From the NCBI RefSeq assembly GCF_030150155.1, contig NZ_JASLGR010000031.1:62001-126000 (forward strand): 64,000 nt of DNA, given 5' to 3'. A program made the position numbers and the translations under genes. This document shows, one piece after another, positions 32,855 to 42,190 of this stretch (position 1 is its first letter; each line of letters begins with the position of its first letter). The notes beneath the pieces are model-generated. The model ran no database searches. It was not told the origin of the DNA and saw nothing but the letters and a program-made list of their open reading frames with translations. The DNA is from Nocardioides sp. GTDB taxonomy: Bacteria; Actinomycetota; Actinomycetes; Propionibacteriales; Nocardioidaceae.

Positions 32855-33430
32855 ATGGTGAAGTCCCTGACGGACCTGATGTCCGAGCAGTCCACTGGCC
32901 GGCCCCGCACCACCCGACGTACCGCGGTGGGCAAGGGGCAGGACTACGTCGTTGAGGCAGGGCTCCTGATCGAGCAACTGCAGCAGACCCGTGCCCAGGC
33001 GGGCCCCAAGCCCATCGGCGGAACGGTGCAGTCGCCTGAGGAGACCGAGCTGCGTGCCCGGCTCGGCGAGGTCACCGACCTGATGGCCGAGTACGAAGCC
33101 GACCTCACGATCGAGGCGACCCGGTCCGACGGTGACTGGGTCCAGTGGCGACTCAAGCACCCCGCGCGGGACCAGGATCAGCCCGGATACGACGACGACA
33201 TCGAGATCACGCAGGGGTACTGCAACTCCGAGGCCCTCATCGAGGACCTGGAGCGGTACGTCGTGGCCTACGAAGGCGAGCCGATCGTGCCCGGCGCGTT
33301 CGCGGCGCTGAACCTGCAGCGGCCCTCGAAGAAGGTCCTCGCGGGGTTGGTGGTGGGCCTGTACGAGAGGCAGGACATCCCAAAATTCCGTCTGGGCTTG
33401 GCCGCGATCCTCGCGGACGTCGACGCCTAG
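32855..33430 (+). CDS. Tail assembly chaperone, short form
   Basis: A 191-residue protein, the zero-frame product of a G/GT-type chaperone pair that coats the tape measure protein during tail assembly. It is helical and charged, with a conserved ETELRARLGEVTDLMAEYEADL region. A canonical slippery heptamer lies at 33379-33385, before the stop. Placement between tube and tape measure genes is universal in siphoviruses. Confidence 0.87.
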   Translation: MVKSLTDLMSEQSTGRPRTTRRTAVGKGQDYVVEAGLLIEQLQQTRAQAGPKPIGGTVQSPEETELRARLGEVTDLMAEYEADLTIEATRSDGDWVQWRLKHPARDQDQPGYDDDIEITQGYCNSEALIEDLERYVVAYEGEPIVPGAFAALNLQRPSKKVLAGLVVGLYERQDIPKFRLGLAAILADVDA

Positions 33431-33912
33431 AACTTGCCCGCACTCTCGGGATCTCCGAGAAGCGGTTGCTCGGCTGGGAGCCCACCGAGCGACACGAGCA
33501 CTACGTGGTCGACGAGACCAGCCCCACCGGCTCCCGGATGACCGGCTTCACGCTGGTCACCCGGGAGGCCGAATGGGACGACTTCGAGCGGGCCCGGATG
33601 GTCGAGCTCGGCGAGTTCGAGGCGACCGTCTGCGACGGATGCGGGTTCCCGCCCGAGATCGCTGATGACGCCGAGTTCTTCTGGGGGTTCGGCACCCGGG
33701 TCTGTCCGGTCTGTGCATCCCAAGAGCAGTACGGCCGAATGCTCGGCGAGGCCGACGCCGACGAGGCGAAGAAGCGTGGCGAGGACGCCCCAGCGAAGGA
33801 CCCGCGGCCAGAGGACGGTCGAACGGTCCAGATCAAGGGCCTGACCCGCGAAGAGGCCGACGCCGCCAAGGCCCCGACCCCGGGGCGCCACCGACACCGC
33901 AAACGTCGGTAG
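32855..33912 (+). CDS. Tail assembly chaperone, frameshifted long form
   Basis: Product of a -1 shift at 33379-33385: 177 codons in the first frame, then 175 residues in the second (IPSGLGRDPRGRRRLELARTLG...), about 352 in total. The extension has a DNA-binding-like helix (ARTLGISEKRLLGWEP), a double zinc knuckle (CDGCGF and CPVC) and a basic tail (GRHRHRKRR). The second frame has no start of its own at the junction. The GT form would be the minor product that contacts tape measure and tube. Confidence 0.85.
33379..33385 (+). promoter_or_regulatory. Programmed -1 frameshift site C CCA AAA
   Basis: In the zero frame the codons are CCA and AAA, preceded by C, giving a perfect X XXY YYZ heptamer. 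A -1 slip keeps full pairing in both sites. The new frame stays open for 175 codons to 33912. Confidence 0.9.
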
Positions 33913-33923
33913 CCGCACCACAT

Positions 33924-33959
33924 GAACCGACCGTCCCCTTGCCGGGTGGCGGTCGGTTC
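33924..33959 (+). terminator. Hairpin before tape measure gene
   Basis: A perfect 10-bp stem (33924-33933 with 33950-33959) and a 16-nt loop separate the chaperone pair from the tape measure gene. Likely an attenuator within the late operon. Confidence 0.6.
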
Positions 33960-33981
33960 CCGCACCTAAGGAGGGCTAGCT

Positions 33982-36900
33982 GTGGGTGTTCGTCGCGAGG
34001 CAGTCGAACTGTCGATGCAGGACGCCGGGTTCACCCGGGCGTTGGCTGAGGATGCCGCCGCGGTCGCGCTGCTCAACCGCGAGTTGCGTGCCCTCAACGG
34101 GGAGATGCGCAACACCCCCGACAGTTCGCATCGGTGCCGCGACGGTATCGACGGGGTCGGGGAGTCCACCCGCCGCAACGGCCGCGACCTCGACTCCTAC
34201 AGCAACCGGCTCTCCCTCCTCGCCGCTGGCCTCGCCGCGGTCGGGCCGGCCGCCGCACCGATCACGGTGTCGGTGATCCCCGCACTGAGCGGCCTGACCG
34301 CGGAGATCGGGGTCTCGGTAGCCGCGATCGGTGTCGCGGTCACCGCGCTGTACGGCATGACCGACGCGTACAAGGCGCTGAACAAGTACCAGCTGGAGCC
34401 GACCACCGCGAACCTGGAGAAGCTGGGCGAGGCGTACAAGAAGGTCGGACCGCAGGGCGCCGCGTTCGTGCAGTACCTCGACGGCCTCACCCTGGCGCTG
34501 CGGAAGCTGCAGGGCGACGCCCAGGGCGAGTTCCTGCCCGGTCTGATGCTCGGTATCGATCAGGCCCTCAACCTCCTCCCGAAGGCCCGGACGTTCGTCC
34601 GGGAGATCTCCTCCGGGCTCGGGCAACTGTCTGCCGAGGCTGGCGGTGGCCTGAACTCGCGGCAGTACCGGGAGTTCTTCGACTACCTCAACACCGACGC
34701 CCGCCCCACCCTGATCCAGCTCGGCCACTCCCTGGGGAACATCTCGACCGGGCTCGTGACCCTGATGACGGACATGGCCCCCCTGACCCGGGACTTCTCC
34801 ACGGGCCTGGAGTCCATGACCGCCCGGTTCGCGGACTGGACCGACGGCCTGCAGGGCTCTGCGGAGTTCGAGGACTTCCTGGACTACGTCCACCGGACCG
34901 GACCCGAAGTCCTCGACCTCCTCGGGTCCCTGACCAGCACCATCGTCTCGATCGGCACCGCGGCCGCCCCGATCGGTGCCGTTGTCGTCCCGGCCCTGAC
35001 CCTGCTGTCCGACGGCATCGGCGCGATCGCGGACTCCGACCTCGGCACCCCGCTGATGGGGCTCATCACGGCGTACTCGACCCTGCGTCTGGCCCAGGCC
35101 GCGTTCGGTGCAGCGACGAGGTCGACGATGGGTCAGGCGGTCGTGTCGACGGGCCGGTTCGCGGCAGCCACCGGCCGGTCCGCGCTCGCTGTGCGCCACC
35201 TCTACGGCGACATCCAGACCATGCGGGCGATCAACGCGACCGCCGGCGCGCAGAGCCAGCGCGACATCGAGCGTTACGGCGCCGCGGTCACCCGCACCCG
35301 CAGCACCCTGGTCGGGCTCGGCAAGGGCGCCGCTGTCCTCGGTGCCGTCGGTATCGCAGCCTCCGGCGCCGCAGGCAGCCTCGGCCTGACCAACACCGCC
35401 ACGATGGCGATGATGGGCATGATGGCCGGCCCCTGGGGTGCCGCGGTCGGCGGCGGAGTCGGCCTCCTCATGGACTTCAAGGCATGGCAGGACAAGTCCG
35501 CTCAGTCCGTCAAGGACCTCACCGGCACTCTTGACGCCCAGACCGGCGCGTTCACCGATGCCTCCGGGAAGTGGGTCCTGGACCAGCTCGGGGACAAGAC
35601 CACCGACAAGCTGAAGAAGTACGGCATCAGCATCGACGAGGTCGTCAAGGCCACCCTCCTGGGCGGCGACAGCCTCAAGGAACTCGGCGTGAATCTGTTC
35701 ACCGCCGGCGACATCGCCTCCGGGATCACCGGGAAGATGTACTCCCCGATCGCCGAAGACCTCGGGAAGCTGCACGACAAGGCTGTCGCGGCGGGACAAG
35801 CTCAGGGCGACCAGGCCGCTGCTGCGAAGGGCGCCACCTCAGCGAACCAGACCTACGGCCGCGCCGCAACGAAGGCCGCTGAGGAGACCGAGCGCCTCGC
35901 CACGGCGGTGAAGGTCCTCAACGGCTGGATGGACGAACGGTCTGCGCTGTCGGGCTATCAGGACGCGATCGACGCACTCCGCAAGTCGATGGCCGGCTCC
36001 AAGAACTGGATGGTCGGGTCCGACAACTACGACAACCTCACCGCGATGGGCAAGGCCATCGAGCAGGTCTCTGACCAGCTCAAGGGCAAGCGGCGTGACA
36101 CGTTCATCAAGGACGCCATCGTCGACCTGAAGACCCAGCTCCCCGCTGCCTCGGCGAGCGGCCGCAAGCAGATCCAGGGGCTGATCGACCGCCTCAACGG
36201 CCTCAGGAAGAAGCGGTTCGTCGACATCCAGCTCAACGGGATCCCCAAGGCCACAACGGACATCCACGTTCTCCAGGCCCAGCTCGCGAAGCTCAACGGC
36301 ACCAAGGCCACGACCTACATCGACGTCGTGAAGCGGTCCTACGACAGCAAGCGTGCCGGGCTCCCGCAGAACGAAGCCCTCGGCGGGGTCCTGTCCTTCG
36401 CAGACGGCGGCACGATGCCCGGCTACACGCCGGGCCGCGATGTCCACCACTTCACGTCACCGACCGGCGGAGAGCTCAACCTCTCCGGCGGTGAGGCCGT
36501 GATGCGGCCCGAATGGACCGCCGCGGTGGGAACCGAGTACGTCGACTGGGCCAACCACATGGCCCGCACCAGCGGCGTCGAAGGCCTGCGCGCCGCGCTC
36601 GGTGCACCGCCGGCCCACATGGCAGCGCCCAGCCTGTCGGGCCGGTTCGCCGCCGGAGGTGTCGTCGGGTTCGCCTCGGGCGGAGTCGTGAAGAAGAAGG
36701 CCAAGCGGTACGGCAAGAAAACCGAGATCGCCGGGATCAACGTCTCCGGGCTCACGGTCACCCAGGCCTTGGCGAAGCTGAAGAAGGCCGCCACCGACGC
36801 CTCGTCAGCGCTCGACGCGACCAAGGCGTCAGCCGAGGCGCTCTCCTCGAGCATCACCGACGGGCTCGCCGCTGACCTGTGGGGCACCAGCAGCGCCGAC

Positions 36901-37386
36901 ATGTCCCCGTTCACCGCCGCGAAGTACGCCCCGAACTCGATCGCCGGCGCGAACGCTGCGTTGCTCAACAAGAAGGCCACCAGCGAGGAGTACCTCCGGC
37001 TCGAGAAGAGCCTCGCCGGCCGGGGCCTGAAGGGTGCGGCGTTCGAGGAGCTCATCAAGGACGGCAACATCGACCGGCTCCGGATGGCGTCCAAGGCCTC
37101 CAACGCTGAGCTCGCCGCCTACTCGGCGAACTACGCCGCCGCGACTAAGGCGACTAAGGCCGCTGCGTCCTACGGCTCCGACTCGATCTACGACGCGAAG
37201 GAGACCCGGCAGACCGCTGAGCTGAAGAAGCTCAACGCCGCGGTGCACCGGATCGAGGCGGCGCAGAAGTCGGCCAAGAAGGCCGCCCAGAAGCGGCACA
37301 CCGAGGCGCAGAAGACCCGCAAGGCACAGCCCAAGGCCACCACCAAGTCCCTGTCCAGCGCAGCAACGAAGGCGGCCCGACCGTGA
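33982..37386 (+). CDS. Tape measure protein
   Basis: An 1134-residue protein with AAGGAGGG before its GTG, the longest gene in the prophage. It contains hydrophobic stretches typical of tape measures (LLAAGLAAVGPAAAPITVSVIPAL, and a second run near residues 450-490 rich in Gly and Met) and a lysine/alanine-rich helical C-terminus. It sets tail length, roughly 1.5 angstrom per residue, so a tail near 170 nm by family rule. No lysozyme or peptidase motif is evident. Confidence 0.93.
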   Translation: MGVRREAVELSMQDAGFTRALAEDAAAVALLNRELRALNGEMRNTPDSSHRCRDGIDGVGESTRRNGRDLDSYSNRLSLLAAGLAAVGPAAAPITVSVIPALSGLTAEIGVSVAAIGVAVTALYGMTDAYKALNKYQLEPTTANLEKLGEAYKKVGPQGAAFVQYLDGLTLALRKLQGDAQGEFLPGLMLGIDQALNLLPKARTFVREISSGLGQLSAEAGGGLNSRQYREFFDYLNTDARPTLIQLGHSLGNISTGLVTLMTDMAPLTRDFSTGLESMTARFADWTDGLQGSAEFEDFLDYVHRTGPEVLDLLGSLTSTIVSIGTAAAPIGAVVVPALTLLSDGIGAIADSDLGTPLMGLITAYSTLRLAQAAFGAATRSTMGQAVVSTGRFAAATGRSALAVRHLYGDIQTMRAINATAGAQSQRDIERYGAAVTRTRSTLVGLGKGAAVLGAVGIAASGAAGSLGLTNTATMAMMGMMAGPWGAAVGGGVGLLMDFKAWQDKSAQSVKDLTGTLDAQTGAFTDASGKWVLDQLGDKTTDKLKKYGISIDEVVKATLLGGDSLKELGVNLFTAGDIASGITGKMYSPIAEDLGKLHDKAVAAGQAQGDQAAAAKGATSANQTYGRAATKAAEETERLATAVKVLNGWMDERSALSGYQDAIDALRKSMAGSKNWMVGSDNYDNLTAMGKAIEQVSDQLKGKRRDTFIKDAIVDLKTQLPAASASGRKQIQGLIDRLNGLRKKRFVDIQLNGIPKATTDIHVLQAQLAKLNGTKATTYIDVVKRSYDSKRAGLPQNEALGGVLSFADGGTMPGYTPGRDVHHFTSPTGGELNLSGGEAVMRPEWTAAVGTEYVDWANHMARTSGVEGLRAALGAPPAHMAAPSLSGRFAAGGVVGFASGGVVKKKAKRYGKKTEIAGINVSGLTVTQALAKLKKAATDASSALDATKASAEALSSSITDGLAADLWGTSSADMSPFTAAKYAPNSIAGANAALLNKKATSEEYLRLEKSLAGRGLKGAAFEELIKDGNIDRLRMASKASNAELAAYSANYAAATKATKAAASYGSDSIYDAKETRQTAELKKLNAAVHRIEAAQKSAKKAAQKRHTEAQKTRKAQPKATTKSLSSAATKAARP

Positions 37387-39629
37387 AGATTCCCCTGCAG
37401 GACCCCGCGGCAGTGATCAACGGGTTCGACCTCATCTCCAACTTGGTCAACGAGTACGGCTGCAAGGTCGGGGTCCTCAACGACGACCTCGACCTCGCCA
37501 AGCCGGAGGCCGCCGTGGAAGCGATCGCGTCCCAGCTCCTCGACGGTGACCCTGAGCGGGTCGACCGGTTCGGCAACCGGATCATCACGGTGCCGGTCCG
37601 GCTCGACGCATCGAAGGCCCCGGTGCCGGGCGAAGCGCTCGGCCTGACCGCCGCGGCGCTCGAGATGGCGCTGCGGTGGGACGGGTTCGGTCTGTTCTCC
37701 CTCACCCCTGCCGCTGCAGGAGCGAAGACCTCGGTCTACGAGGTGTGGCACGCCGAGCCCAGCACCGACTTCGACGCCACCCACGAAGCGACTACCGGGA
37801 AGCGGGACTACGTCCTGACCCTGGTGTGTCGGCCCTTCGCCCGGGCGGTCGACCTCACCACCTTCGACGCCCCGCCGACCCCTGGCGGGACCGTACCGGC
37901 GACCGTGGTGTGGTCCGACGGGTCCTCTGAGACCGGCTACACCACGGCCTCCCAGGGGGCCATCAGCGGGAAGATCGCCCCGAACGCCTACGGCGGTCTC
38001 GTCTCCGGGGGCGGAACGCTCGGCGCAGCCGGGGCCAGCATCGGCCTGGCCTACGCCGTCACCGCAGCGATGCCTTCGTCGGTCACCGGCTGGTCCGTCC
38101 GCATCCAGGGCACCTACGCGGTGACGCCGCCGTCGGCTCCCGCGATGGGGACCTACTCGGCGACGTTCACGGTCGGCGGCATCGCGGTCAGTCCGCCCGA
38201 GGCTGTGAAGTTCGTCAAGGCCGGCGCCGGGACGATCACGGTTGCGTTCGACGTCGCGGTCCCGCTCCCGGCCTCCGGCGTCACCAGCGTCTCGGTCCTG
38301 GTCTCCGGGCCCAAGGGCGCCACGATCATCACCTCCATCGACGCGATCTCCCAGGTCTGGACCCTCGGCACCCTCACGGGGAAGGTCCAGGCGCGTGCGG
38401 TCGCGATCGAGGGCACCCAGCGCACCGACCTGTCCCTGTCCCTCATCGGCTATGACGTCGACCCCTCGGAGTTCTTCACAGACCCCTCCTTTGAGTCGGG
38501 CATCAGCGAATGGTCCGCAGTTGGCACCGCCACCCGGGAGTGGTCCACCGACAACCCCGCCACCGGCACCCACTCCATGCTGACCGCCCACTCGCCCATC
38601 ACCACCGTGGCTGCCACGACGGCGATCGCGAACTGCATCCAGTCCAAGGCCTTCGCTGTCACTGCAGGGAAGTCCTACACGGTCCGCGGTTCGTACTTCT
38701 CCAACCGCGTCTGCGCCCCAGTGGTCCGCTACTACACCGACGCCGCAGGAACGACGCTCTCTCCCGCCAACGGGTCAGGAACGATCTACATCCCCACCCT
38801 GTTTGCGGCAGCCCAGAACGACTTCTCTTCGACCTTCATCGTGCCGGCTGGCGTTGTGAGCGTCCGGATCGTCCCGCGAGTCGCCGGGTACTACGACGAC
38901 ATCTCTCTCAAGGCGGTAGCCACCGCGATTCCGCTCGGCGCCCAGACCCTGGTCGCATCGGGCGCGAAGTTCATCGCCTGCCGCAGCGCATCGGGCGCGA
39001 GTGGCACTGCGTCGGACGCCAACGCCATGTCGGGGTCCTACAACCTCTCCGCGGCGGCGTTCCCACTGCCTCGGGCGTCGGTGCCGGCCGGTGACTACAT
39101 GGCCTACGCGTCGGTCTACGCCCCCACGGCCACGACGTACACGGCGACCCTCGCCGGCCCCGACGGCACGGCCTCCACCCGGCTCGTGGCGTCCACGGTG
39201 CCGATCTGGCCGACGATCGCGACCGGGACCTACACGATCGTCCCGATCGGCGTCGTCAGCGTGCGCGAAGCCACCGGAGGGACCGTCACCATGACGCTGA
39301 CCGGCTCGGGGGCGATGCGGATCGACGACCTCTACCTCACGTCCCTCGACGGGCAGGTCACTCTCCTGGACACCTCCGGCACCTACGACGGCCACAACGT
39401 CGAGCTCGTCCGACTCGACGCCGCCGACGCCGGCCACACGACCCCCAGGATCTGGTTCGGCACCGCCGACGGCTCCTACATGATCCAGGCCCCCGGGTCC
39501 GCGATCCTCGGGTTCGACCAGCACGCCGGCACCCCGGGCGTGCTCGGCATCGCGTCGATCACCACAGGCTGTGCCACCACCCGCCTCGCCGGGTCCCTCT
39601 ACAAGCGGTTCGGCACCCACGTCGCATGA
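37383..39629 (+). CDS. Distal tail / minor tail protein with beta insertions
   Basis: A 748-residue protein, GTG start in four-base overlap with the tape measure. The N-terminus (ALRWDGFGLFSLTPAAAGAK, HEATTGKRDYVLTLVCRPFARAV) fits the distal-tail family; the large middle, from about residue 190 to 650, is beta-sandwich-like and may be carbohydrate-binding. Two segments read like CBM folds (FTDPSFESGISEWSAVG...). It forms the tail tip ring. Confidence 0.78.
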   Translation: MKIPLQDPAAVINGFDLISNLVNEYGCKVGVLNDDLDLAKPEAAVEAIASQLLDGDPERVDRFGNRIITVPVRLDASKAPVPGEALGLTAAALEMALRWDGFGLFSLTPAAAGAKTSVYEVWHAEPSTDFDATHEATTGKRDYVLTLVCRPFARAVDLTTFDAPPTPGGTVPATVVWSDGSSETGYTTASQGAISGKIAPNAYGGLVSGGGTLGAAGASIGLAYAVTAAMPSSVTGWSVRIQGTYAVTPPSAPAMGTYSATFTVGGIAVSPPEAVKFVKAGAGTITVAFDVAVPLPASGVTSVSVLVSGPKGATIITSIDAISQVWTLGTLTGKVQARAVAIEGTQRTDLSLSLIGYDVDPSEFFTDPSFESGISEWSAVGTATREWSTDNPATGTHSMLTAHSPITTVAATTAIANCIQSKAFAVTAGKSYTVRGSYFSNRVCAPVVRYYTDAAGTTLSPANGSGTIYIPTLFAAAQNDFSSTFIVPAGVVSVRIVPRVAGYYDDISLKAVATAIPLGAQTLVASGAKFIACRSASGASGTASDANAMSGSYNLSAAAFPLPRASVPAGDYMAYASVYAPTATTYTATLAGPDGTASTRLVASTVPIWPTIATGTYTIVPIGVVSVREATGGTVTMTLTGSGAMRIDDLYLTSLDGQVTLLDTSGTYDGHNVELVRLDAADAGHTTPRIWFGTADGSYMIQAPGSAILGFDQHAGTPGVLGIASITTGCATTRLAGSLYKRFGTHVA

Positions 39630-40651
39630 CCCCGCAGATCCACATCGCAGGTCACGCCGCGTCGCTGGAGTACCCCATCGGCGACCTGGTCCTGCGCAGC
39701 GAGTTCGGCACCGACCAGGTCTGTGGGCCCGCGTCGGCGACGTTCTCGATGCTGCGCGGGACACGGCGCCCGCCGGCCTGGGTCGTCAAGGACGCGCCCG
39801 GCCAGGTCACCCTCGGTGGCCGGCCGCTGCTGGGCGGGTACGTCTCCGAGGTCGACTGGACCAACGACAGCAGCGTCCACATCGTCGGGCACGCCACTGA
39901 CGGGAACTCCGCCGTCTGCCTCACTGCGGCCGGCCTCACGACCTCGACCCCGAACGTCGCGATCGACACCGCCATCACGAACGGCTGGGTCGGCTGGACC
40001 CGGGCCACGTCGATCTCCGCGACTCCCTACGCCGCCACCGACTCGACTGCGGAGGTCACCTACGTCGGCGAGCTCCTCGGATCGTGGTCGTCGGCCGGCG
40101 CGCGACCGTTCGTCGGACCGGACGGGTTCGTCACCACGGTCGCTGACCCGCAGACCCCGAGCCTGTTCCTCCTGCCCGGCACCGGCGAGCTGTCGTGGGC
40201 CACTGAGAACATGGCCGACGTCCTCGTCGCCTGGTACTTCAACCCCTACGGCGCCACCGCCTACGACAGCGTCGGCACCGGCCGGGTCGTCAAGAAGGTC
40301 GACCTCACCCCGCTCGGCCCGATGACTTCCACGGCCGCACGGGCCAAGCTCAACGCCCTCCTCGCCCAGGCCACCACCGGATCCTGGACCGGCGGGATCA
40401 CCTTCGGTGCCGGGCAGATCTACGGCGGCCTCACCCTCGCCGCCGCCTGGCAGATCCTCACCGCTGGCGCGATGGTCCGACTGCTTGGCCACCCCGACCC
40501 CCGACCCAACCGCAACACCACCGTCACCGACGTGATCAGCGAAGCCACCGAGTGGAACGTCCCCGCGGGCGAGATCACCCTCACCCCCCGCGGGATGGTC
40601 GCCCGGGACTGGGCCGCGATCCTCGCTGACGCCGGCGCAAAGGAAGGCTGA
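39626..40651 (+). CDS. Minor tail (baseplate hub) protein
   Basis: A 341-residue protein overlapping the previous stop. The start (MTPQIHIAGHAASLEYPIGDLVLRSEFGTDQV) and the end (VRLLGHPDPRPNRNTTVTDVISEATEW...) match the minor tail proteins that follow the distal-tail gene in actinophages. Probably links the tail tip to the receptor-binding proteins. Confidence 0.72.
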   Translation: MTPQIHIAGHAASLEYPIGDLVLRSEFGTDQVCGPASATFSMLRGTRRPPAWVVKDAPGQVTLGGRPLLGGYVSEVDWTNDSSVHIVGHATDGNSAVCLTAAGLTTSTPNVAIDTAITNGWVGWTRATSISATPYAATDSTAEVTYVGELLGSWSSAGARPFVGPDGFVTTVADPQTPSLFLLPGTGELSWATENMADVLVAWYFNPYGATAYDSVGTGRVVKKVDLTPLGPMTSTAARAKLNALLAQATTGSWTGGITFGAGQIYGGLTLAAAWQILTAGAMVRLLGHPDPRPNRNTTVTDVISEATEWNVPAGEITLTPRGMVARDWAAILADAGAKEG

Positions 40652-40653
40652 CC

Positions 40654-40956
40654 ATGACATGGAATGTCACCACCAAGGCGGACCCCACGCGCTTCTCCCC
40701 TGCCCCCGGCGTACTTATCCAGACGGGAACAACCATGGTCACCTTCTCCGCTGCCTCCGCGGCTGCCGCTGCGGTGACGTTCGCCTCCGCCTTCTCGGCA
40801 ACCCCCAGGGTCACCGCGACCTCGTCGAACGGTTTGTTCACGTCCACGGCCTACAGCCAGTCGCCGACTGGATTCACTGTCGGCGGCCAGCACCGAGACG
40901 GCACCGCCACCACCACGACAGTCACCTACGACTGGATTGCGATCGGAGCCGCATGA
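40654..40956 (+). CDS. Small H-type-lectin-like tail protein
   Basis: A 100-residue beta protein: VTFASAFSATPRVTATSSNG, QSPTGFTVGGQHRDG and the ending YDWIAIGAA correspond to the H-type lectin or gp37-like fold found at phage tail-fibre tips. It lies between the hub gene and a membrane-anchored protein. Likely sugar-binding. Confidence 0.65.
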   Translation: MTWNVTTKADPTRFSPAPGVLIQTGTTMVTFSAASAAAAAVTFASAFSATPRVTATSSNGLFTSTAYSQSPTGFTVGGQHRDGTATTTTVTYDWIAIGAA

Positions 40957-41576
40957 GCCGCCTTCTTCTGACCGGCTGGGTCGTGCCCCCCGCTCCTGGC
41001 AACGTCGGAGACTGGATCGACCTCGCACTCGCAATCGCGGCCGTCGGCGCCCTGATCGCGGGATGGGCGCGCTGGGTCCGACCCCGCCTCGCAGCCAAGC
41101 GAGACCGTGACGAGTCCGTCCAGACTGTGCTCCTTGGCCGGCCAGCCGTGCCGGCCAACGCGATCACCGGTGCCGACCCGCAGCCTGCGATCCCGTCGAT
41201 CGGGAGCCAGGTCGCGACCCTGTCCGACATCGTCGCCCAGCTCGCGCGGACGGTGAGCGAGGTCGCGGGCAAGGTCGAGGGCATCCATCACGAGATCCAC
41301 CCCAACGGCGGGTCATCGCTGAATGACTCCGTCCGCCGGACCGAGGCCGCGGCCGAGGCGCTGCGTGACGACATCGCTGTGGTGAAGACCCGCCAGACCC
41401 GAGACTTCGGCGTCCTGGATCAACACGCAGCCCGTCTCGCACGCATCGAGGAGCTCCTCGCTGGCGAGCTCACCGAAGCCTCGGCCACCATCGCGAACGC
41501 CGCCGAGGCATCCGCGACCGTGCTCCGTGTCATCGACACCGCCCTGAACGCGGCACCACCCACCGAGCCGGCCTGA
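40953..41576 (+). CDS. DUF2746-like membrane/coiled-coil protein
   Basis: A 207-residue protein in ATGA overlap. A hydrophobic segment (IDLALAIAAVGALIAGWARW) is followed by a charged linker. A helical region follows with HPNGGSSLNDSVRRTEAAAEAL, the DUF2746 signature of actinophages. The C-terminus is an alanine-rich coiled coil. Usually encoded beside the lysis genes; function not established. Confidence 0.75.
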   Translation: MSRLLLTGWVVPPAPGNVGDWIDLALAIAAVGALIAGWARWVRPRLAAKRDRDESVQTVLLGRPAVPANAITGADPQPAIPSIGSQVATLSDIVAQLARTVSEVAGKVEGIHHEIHPNGGSSLNDSVRRTEAAAEALRDDIAVVKTRQTRDFGVLDQHAARLARIEELLAGELTEASATIANAAEASATVLRVIDTALNAAPPTEPA

Positions 41577-41647
41577 CCAGCTCCTCCCGCCATCCCAGCC
41601 CGACGCCACCCGGCACCGGGCCCGCACCCACGCTCAGGAGAACCATC

Positions 41648-42190
41648 ATGCGTCCTGTCCCTCAGCCCATCGGCACCAAGTACGGCGTCCCCGGGAAGAT
41701 GTGGGCAGCCGGCCACCACACCGGCACCGACTTCCTCGCCCCCGTCGGCACCCCGATCCAGTCCGCCACCGCCGGCGAGGTCATCGAGGCCCAGAACGGC
41801 GGCGGCTGGGGCAACGCCTACGGCCTCCATGTCGTGGTCCGGTCCACCATCAACGGCAGGGCCTACGAAGTGCTGTACGCCCACCTCGACCAGCGCCAGG
41901 TCAAGGTCGGCGACCAGGTCAAGGTCGGCGACGTCCTCGGCAAGACCGGCGCCACCGGCAACGTCACCGGGCCGCACCTGCACTTCGAGGTCCGCACCGA
42001 GCCGTACCGCTACGGCAACGACGTCGACCCCGCCATCGCGATCAACGTCGCCGCCCCGCCCCCGCCGCGGTCCCGTGTCGCGAAGGCACGCGACCTGCTC
42101 ACCGCCGCCCTCGCAGCCGCGAAGAGGAACGGCAAGACCGGCCGTGCCAAGGGCCTCCGCGAGGCCCTCGACCAGCTCCCGAAGAAGTGA
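41648..42190 (+). CDS. M23-family endolysin
   Basis: A 180-residue zinc endopeptidase of the LytM/M23 family that would cut peptidoglycan cross-bridges. Ligands are visible: H24 and D28 in HTGTD, H79, and H110/H112 in GPHLHFEV. A proline linker precedes a basic C-terminal helix (AKARDLLTAALAAAKRNGK) that may be the cell-wall binding part. There is no signal peptide, so release depends on the downstream holin. No lysin B is present, fitting a host without mycolic acids. Confidence 0.92.
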   Translation: MRPVPQPIGTKYGVPGKMWAAGHHTGTDFLAPVGTPIQSATAGEVIEAQNGGGWGNAYGLHVVVRSTINGRAYEVLYAHLDQRQVKVGDQVKVGDVLGKTGATGNVTGPHLHFEVRTEPYRYGNDVDPAIAINVAAPPPPRSRVAKARDLLTAALAAAKRNGKTGRAKGLREALDQLPKK

